Shown here: positions 31,196-35,908 of the stretch, in pieces
How positions within the stretch are numbered: position 1 is the stretch's first letter
Layout of the letters: each line of letters begins with the position of its first letter
DNA from: Deltaproteobacteria bacterium
GTDB taxonomy: Bacteria > Myxococcota_A > Polyangia > HGW-17
Length of the DNA stretch: 35,908 bases
Reading direction: 5' to 3'
Assembly: GCA_016937155.1 (NCBI GenBank)
Contig: JAFGWM010000058.1
Coordinates: 1-35,908, forward strand
The notes under the pieces: model-generated
What the model was told of the DNA's origin: nothing
Databases searched by the model: none
What the model saw: only the letters and a program-made list of their open reading frames with translations
Program-made: the position numbers and the translations under genes

Positions 31196-32644
31196 TTACT
31201 CAATGGCCTGGACGAGATCGTATCTCGTCTGAATATCCTGCTTAAGCGCCTCCACAGCTGAGTAAAAATCACTGTCTGTCTGAGTAAAACTATATGGCAA
31301 CTGTTCCATTACTGCATATTCTTCAATTAGAGTTTGATATTGCTCATATTTTTCAGTCATAATCAAAGGATTATATAAGTTCTGAGAAAATTCGTCCATA
31401 TAACTGAAGTACAAACTCGAATATACACCATCGTCAAGCAGATACCTGATAAGTGGCCACCGAGAATCAACTTCATCCAAACCCAGTGTTAAAACCCCAT
31501 CCTGCTTCCCACTGGTAAACGCCTCATTGTGATCCCATGGTATCCAGGTGAGTTTTTCCGTTTCAGGATCATTATACAAATAATAATTATGAGGAGCCAG
31601 TCCATAGCTGTCCCAGTTTCTGATTACAGTATTTGCCGCAAGCCACATTAGAAAAACATCAATGTCAAATATACTTTCCATTTGACTACGCCAGGATTCC
31701 TGATCACTAGTACGCAATTCACTGTTCACAATATTGTAAAGAGCCTCTACATCAGAATAATCTGCCTCATCTTCGTTGGTTTTCTTTTCAAAATTAGCAA
31801 TATTGAATGTACCGTCCCCAAATGTTGCACCGGCATCCTCAGGCTTATAAAGATTCCCACCATCTACAAATTTTGTTTCAATAACTGTATCATCCACTTC
31901 TTCAATAAGTGTGTAAAGTCCAAAATAGACCGGTCCCTCTCCATAATCCACATACACAGCAGCAAATGCAGTTGATGCCATTCTGATGCCAAAGAGCGAG
32001 AACAGATCAGCAGCAGCTTTCTCGTGCATCATACTTTTGTCCTCGAAACCGTTTCCCAGATTCAATTGTTTGAATCCATAAAATCTCTGATTTTTAATCA
32101 CGGGATAGTCATCCTCAAATTCATCAAAGTCCAGCTTGAAGGAAAGCTTTTTAATACCCATGTTATACGACATAACCAGACTTGAATTTCCCTTGAAACG
32201 GATACCAACTTTATACCAGTCTTTATCCTCATAAGTCAGAGTACATGGAACCCATACCGGCTCATAGTCACCTAGATCTATTCCCGGACCAGGATTAAAC
32301 TCTCCAATGTTTTCTTCAAGATCATCCTCCATTACCTGCCAGAATTCAGGCTCAATGGAAATATTAAACACATGAACCTTATTTTGCGGAAAAACAACTG
32401 AATAGTTCGGTTCCACATCGTTGGAATGGGTTTCTTCAGTCCAGTCAGGAATCTCAAGCGCGGTGGAAGTATTGTTGTTTGTATTATTATTAGTATAACT
32501 TGTATTATTCGAATTACTGGTATTATTCTGGCTGGATGTATTATTCGTTGTATTATTCGTGTTGCTGGAATTTCTAATGTCATCATCACAGGAAGTTAAA
32601 ACTATAAAAATAAAAAATGAATAATAAAATAAGTATCTGCTCAC
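31196..32644 (-). CDS. CotH-like kinase-fold lipoprotein
   Basis: 482 residues. Lipobox LTSC (Cys19), Asp-Asp-Asp, then about 40 Asn/Thr/Ser residues. The rest matches CotH (PF08757): 'HVFNISIEPEFWQVMEDD', 'YKVGIRFKGNSSL', 'KLSFKLDFDEF', 'YFGLYTLIEEVDDTVI', 'GGNLYKPEDAGATFG' and 'LTWIPWDHNEAFT'. CotH proteins are atypical secreted protein kinases, first known from Bacillus spore coats. The lysine/aspartate residues that line the ATP site appear kept ('FKLDFDEF', 'WDHNEAF'). Starts at GTG with GGAGG 6 bases upstream. The target is unknown; the protein may phosphorylate other exported proteins. Confidence 0.88.
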   Translation of the reverse strand: MSRYLFYYSFFIFIVLTSCDDDIRNSSNTNNTTNNTSSQNNTSNSNNTSYTNNNTNNNTSTALEIPDWTEETHSNDVEPNYSVVFPQNKVHVFNISIEPEFWQVMEDDLEENIGEFNPGPGIDLGDYEPVWVPCTLTYEDKDWYKVGIRFKGNSSLVMSYNMGIKKLSFKLDFDEFEDDYPVIKNQRFYGFKQLNLGNGFEDKSMMHEKAAADLFSLFGIRMASTAFAAVYVDYGEGPVYFGLYTLIEEVDDTVIETKFVDGGNLYKPEDAGATFGDGTFNIANFEKKTNEDEADYSDVEALYNIVNSELRTSDQESWRSQMESIFDIDVFLMWLAANTVIRNWDSYGLAPHNYYLYNDPETEKLTWIPWDHNEAFTSGKQDGVLTLGLDEVDSRWPLIRYLLDDGVYSSLYFSYMDEFSQNLYNPLIMTEKYEQYQTLIEEYAVMEQLPYSFTQTDSDFYSAVEALKQDIQTRYDLVQAIE

Positions 32645-32864
32645 ACTACACCTCCGTAAAAAATATAATCAACATATTTTCCATGAGTAATCACAGCAAC
32701 AAAACGTTAGAAGTTTTTCTGATAATTTATTTCAGAGAAAAAACAACTCATAGTCAACTTCACAACATACCGTATTTTCCAGATTTCTCCTAGTTTGTCC
32801 TCATGCCCGCTTTTTAAAATCCAAAATTATAAACAGCGACAACTATCCTGACACAGAAAATACT

Positions 32865-33439
32865 ATGTTAAACCCGGTGAAAGCAGGCCTTGTCCACCTT
32901 CCATCTTTGTGGCCGGAGCAAAACTCCTTCCATCAGATATCGGAAAAGAGATTAAGATTAAACGTCCAAAGAAGTTTTTCAGATCCATGGGTAACAATCT
33001 GCTTCCCGCTGAAGTTACCATCAAACTTCATATACCCAGAGAATACGACCAGACTGAAGAAGGAAAACAGCTGTACTTGCAGCACCTCAATCAACTGCTT
33101 CAGGATGAGCTAGCTGATATCATGGCAAAACATAAACCCACTGATAAGTGGCTTGGAGTAGAGAGTATCAAACGAGTTGATCCTTTCACCGCTCCAAAAA
33201 CAGAAAGCCCGCTGTGGATACTCAAACCCAACTTCATTTCTGCGGACAGAGACAAGAGATACTCCATGTGGTTACAGTGGAAATCGTTTCAAATCGCATA
33301 CAAACTTGCCTGGAATAAATGCATCGATGGAGACCATGAAGTTGAATTCCCTCTTGGAACCTACAAGATGCGTCTCCACCATAATGTAAAAATCCTGGCA
33401 GAATACGTTATCTTCGAAATGCCCTCACCATACGAGTAG
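32865..33439 (+). pseudogene. REP-associated tyrosine transposase remnant (frameshifted, 5'-truncated)
   Basis: Only the C-terminal part survives. The first frame (from 32865) reads 'MLNPVKAGLVHLPSLWP', the 'NPV-AGLV' hallmark of Y1 transposases related to IS200/IS605. At about 32914 the reading continues in a second frame (from 32909): 'GAKLLPSDIG', 'RPKKFFRSM', 'WLGVESIKRVDPFTAP' and the closing 'VEFPLGTYKMRLHHNVK', the usual tail of the long Y1 proteins. A single missing base at TGGCC/GGAGC explains the shift. The catalytic HUH and Tyr region lies upstream and is absent, so it is inactive. No ends or target duplications were found. Confidence 0.8.
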
Positions 33440-33834
33440 AGAATTCTACAAGTAAACCACACAATCAACCACGATAATTACCCACCGTTGTACCAGTGTA
33501 TCTATCACTCGGTTATTCAGGTATTTTTCAGTGATTTTCGATAACGATTTTTAAGGAATTTTCAGATAAAAGTTTGATGTGATGTTTTAAGTTAATTATG
33601 TGATTAAAGTATTAAAATATCATCCCGGGAGGGGATTCTCAAAATCCTTCCTTGAAATGCCTTATCATTTCTCATTCTATAATTTTAACTCTCTATTGGG
33701 CGCAATTCATTGGATCGGCTGATTTTTTTATGGAATAACGCCCGCATAACCTGTTTTCCGTACATGGCGGAAATCCTGCCTGCGAAGCAGAAAAGCAGGA
33801 TTTGTGCCATAGGAAAATCTGGTTCATTTGATTG
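33440..33834. other. 395-base gene-free stretch with one nested hairpin
   Basis: No convincing reading frame on either strand. The only structure I see is the hairpin annotated separately at 33771-33803. The rest is A+T-rich, unremarkable sequence between the transposase remnant and the tail of the large right-edge gene. Confidence 0.6.
33771..33803. repeat. Nested inverted repeat, possible REP-like element
   Basis: AAATCCTGC (33771-33779) pairs perfectly with GCAGGATTT (33795-33803), and inside it CTGC-GAA-GCAG forms a second small stem. No T-run follows on either strand, so it is not a classic terminator. It lies about 330 bases from a REP-associated transposase remnant, which makes a REP-type palindrome a reasonable guess. 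Only one copy is seen in the window. Confidence 0.5.
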
Positions 33835-35908
33835 TTATATTGTTTTGTCTCCATTTCTTGAAGTATTATGATTCTGTTTCCAATTTGATAATACAACCCG
33901 ATACGCTTCTTCTGTTGTAAAAACAATTTCTTTTAATCTTTGAACATTCTCGTCATCGTTTAATTTCACATTACAATTTTCATTTGCAATTGCAAGGAAT
34001 CCATTATATGAAATAGGTGATTTGGAAAGTAAACCATAGGATTTGTAGATTTTTAATTCCTCAGAAAAATAATTTACTAGGCTACTATAGAGAATCTTAG
34101 AATAACTCTTACATAATAATCTATTTGCAATCATTCTTAAATAATCGACCTCAATTATTTCATATTTTTCAAATGGTAGTCTTTTGATTATGCGTAGAAT
34201 TTCATTTTTATTTATTTCATTTTTAAATATATACTTAGGGGAACAGAAAGCCTTTTCTTTAAACTGTATTATTTTTCTATCTTCTATTAATTCGGTCAAA
34301 TAATGATATGCATGTCCATATGATTTTGATCTTATCTTGAATACAATATCATCAACGAATGTTAATCCAATATTTTGTTCTATAAGATTTAGAACTGACT
34401 GTTTTTGATTATACTTATTATTCGAGTCTATTTCATTAAGGCTGATAATATCAGAGCCTGACTTACCATTAAAATAAATCCCATAATTAATACCTTTTTC
34501 TCTAACCCAATGTCTGAAATCATAATAGGTTATACCTTGTTTTAAAATATCATCTGTCTCAATAAATTCTCCAAAAGTATATTCACTTCTATTATTCAAG
34601 TCTAAAAACATTCTAAGCCTTTTCAGACCTTCATTATACAGATCTTTATCACCAGGAAGAAATTTTGTATGTCGATACTCACTTATTTTTGATCTATTCG
34701 AGAAGTAAACATATCCAGACTGGAGAAAACGGTCCCCGATCAATCTACTAAGATCAAAATCGTTATCCCTTAATTTTCTATTATTAGATATTTCTAAAAC
34801 GGTATTCCATTTCAAACCATTTGGCCAATTTGTTAATACATGTGTTATAGCATAATGTTGACTTAATTTTTTTGGGGTATATCCATCATCATCAATTGTA
34901 AATATTTTAATGACCTCATTATTAAAAACTCTTTTTAATTGGAATCCTTCATAGCCATAATAATTTTTAATTGTCTCTGATATAGTCTCATAACTATATG
35001 GTGAAGGATATGTTAGAATTAAATCATCAAATATTTCTTTATCAAAGATTGGAAAAAATTGATCTTTCCAAAAGCCATCATCATTATTGCTTAAGGCATC
35101 CAAATATAAACAAAAAGAATTTTCATCAGAAAAATATTGTGCGAACTCATCAATTCTATCTTCATCGTCTTCAAGCGCTTTTAAAAGTAATAAAGATAAA
35201 TCTTGAGGGGATACGGGTAAGCAATTTTGTATCCTTATAAATATCTTAACCTGGATTTGTCTGATTCTTTCTCTTTCAACACCGAATATTGATCCAACTT
35301 CACCTAATGTTTTTACTTCTTCTGTGAAACCAGTTCTATATTTAAAAATCTCAAATGAACGATTATCCATTATTTCAGAAAAAGTATAATGTAAAGAAAT
35401 TAAATCTTCGATTATATCAAAATCTTGATTAAGATATTCTTCATAAGACCAATAAAAACTGGAATCATGGCCTGAGATTTTACCTTCTCTAAATAATATA
35501 CTTTCATTAAATATTTTATCTCTGAATTGTACTACTTTATTAAGATCGGTTCTCTTTATTTTTCCAATAATAGTCTTAAAATCAATTAATAGTATTTTTT
35601 TTAAAATAGAATCATCTCTATCATTTGCATATTCACTTAAGTACCTTTTTAAAACAATCGAAAGGCAATCTTCTTTTATCGATAGTGAATCTATATCGTT
35701 AATAAGTAATTTTTTTCTCTTATACTCTTCATTCTTTTCGACTAAACTATATAGGAAATTATTAATGTTATTGACATTAGAAGTTCCGAGCCCTTGGATA
35801 GTATTAAAATCTAATGAATTTATATATTCAAAATTGCAGAATTGATCCTGAAATAATACAAATAACTTCTCTAGGACAGGTACATCACTAATTTTGATCC
35901 ATATTTGG
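33835..35908 (-). CDS. Large protein with sigma-70 region 4-like HTH, 5' end beyond the window
   Basis: At least 690 residues. The frame is open from the right edge to the stop at 33835 with no stop codon, and no ATG, GTG or TTG exists in it before ATG 35370; that ATG has no ribosome site, so the true start is off the window. At 35830-35760 'LDFNTIQGLGTSNVNNI' resembles a helix-hairpin-helix or alpha-CTD-like DNA-binding unit. At 35310-35233 'TLGEVGSIFGVERERIRQI' is an almost exact sigma-70 region 4.2 helix-turn-helix, preceded by 'FKYRTGF', as in sigma factors. The remaining ~460 residues look helical with winged-helix-like pieces and are unrecognised. Strongly A+T-rich, unlike the core genes. 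It could be a regulator or part of a defence or mobile locus. Confidence 0.75.
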   Translation of the reverse strand, partial: QIWIKISDVPVLEKLFVLFQDQFCNFEYINSLDFNTIQGLGTSNVNNINNFLYSLVEKNEEYKRKKLLINDIDSLSIKEDCLSIVLKRYLSEYANDRDDSILKKILLIDFKTIIGKIKRTDLNKVVQFRDKIFNESILFREGKISGHDSSFYWSYEEYLNQDFDIIEDLISLHYTFSEIMDNRSFEIFKYRTGFTEEVKTLGEVGSIFGVERERIRQIQVKIFIRIQNCLPVSPQDLSLLLLKALEDDEDRIDEFAQYFSDENSFCLYLDALSNNDDGFWKDQFFPIFDKEIFDDLILTYPSPYSYETISETIKNYYGYEGFQLKRVFNNEVIKIFTIDDDGYTPKKLSQHYAITHVLTNWPNGLKWNTVLEISNNRKLRDNDFDLSRLIGDRFLQSGYVYFSNRSKISEYRHTKFLPGDKDLYNEGLKRLRMFLDLNNRSEYTFGEFIETDDILKQGITYYDFRHWVREKGINYGIYFNGKSGSDIISLNEIDSNNKYNQKQSVLNLIEQNIGLTFVDDIVFKIRSKSYGHAYHYLTELIEDRKIIQFKEKAFCSPKYIFKNEINKNEILRIIKRLPFEKYEIIEVDYLRMIANRLLCKSYSKILYSSLVNYFSEELKIYKSYGLLSKSPISYNGFLAIANENCNVKLNDDENVQRLKEIVFTTEEAYRVVLSNWKQNHNTSRNGDKTI

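Noticed and set aside
33835-35370. Start of the right-edge gene at ATG 35370
   Set aside because: The frame is open for 179 more codons to the window edge with protein-like content, including a helix-hairpin-helix-like stretch, and this ATG lacks a ribosome site.

Overview
The window looks like chromosomal DNA from an uncultured, moderately low-GC, Gram-negative bacterium of the deltaproteobacterial / Myxococcota / Bradymonadota type. This is inferred from gene content. Nine proteins carry lipobox signals, several followed by Asn/Thr-rich linkers. There are RCC1 repeats, eight copies of the 'NG-ETD-DCGG' Cys-rich repeat, 'CGNF..EGELCDG' Cys motifs, a CotH-like protein and an M66-like metzincin, alongside a proteobacterial-style mpl gene. 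No rRNA, tRNA, CRISPR array or intact insertion sequence was seen.

Layout. (1) 87-5066, minus: a small exported protein, a PhnW-like class V aminotransferase, and an mscS - GT4 glycosyltransferase - nucleotidyltransferase-fold operon. (2) 5177-9633, plus: an SLC12-type cation-chloride cotransporter homologue, divergent from mscS, and a Cys-rich repeat lipoprotein. (3) 9646-12970, minus: a CAP/SCP lipoprotein, then a compact redox operon read ArsR regulator - Trx/Grx fusion - GroES - divergent thioredoxin - thioredoxin reductase, with a recognisable promoter and operator-like inverted repeat. (4) 13090-19179, minus: four exported proteins (unknown, M66-like metzincin, RCC1-repeat, unknown beta-rich). 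(5) 19235-24278, minus: a tightly packed operon of M15-like peptidase with a huge basic linker - mpl - inositol monophosphatase - PAS-GGDEF cyclase - DUF6485-like Cys protein - Ig-like lipoprotein. (6) 24428-30257, plus: beta-propeller-like exported protein, ThiS-like carrier, small lipoprotein, asnS, nadK, recN. (7) 30295-32644, minus: a Cys-rich lipoprotein and a CotH-like lipoprotein. (8) 32865-35908: a frameshifted REP-associated tyrosine transposase remnant, a 395-base gene-free stretch with a nested hairpin, and an A+T-rich gene running off the right edge, which encodes a large protein with a sigma-70 region 4-like helix-turn-helix.

How the genes fit together. The redox operon combines a thiol-rich ArsR repressor candidate, two thioredoxin folds that have lost the usual CGPC motif, a CSWC glutaredoxin domain, a solo co-chaperonin and a thioredoxin reductase lacking the usual NADPH-phosphate motif. 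It reads as an oxidative or metal-stress protein-repair unit and is the best candidate here for an under-described system. The M15 peptidase - Mpl pair suggests peptidoglycan turnover and recycling, transcriptionally linked to a c-di-GMP synthase. MscS and the SLC12 homologue share an intergenic region and could form an osmotic/ion-balance pair. The right-edge gene plus transposase remnant suggests an acquired, possibly defence-related region that continues outside the window.
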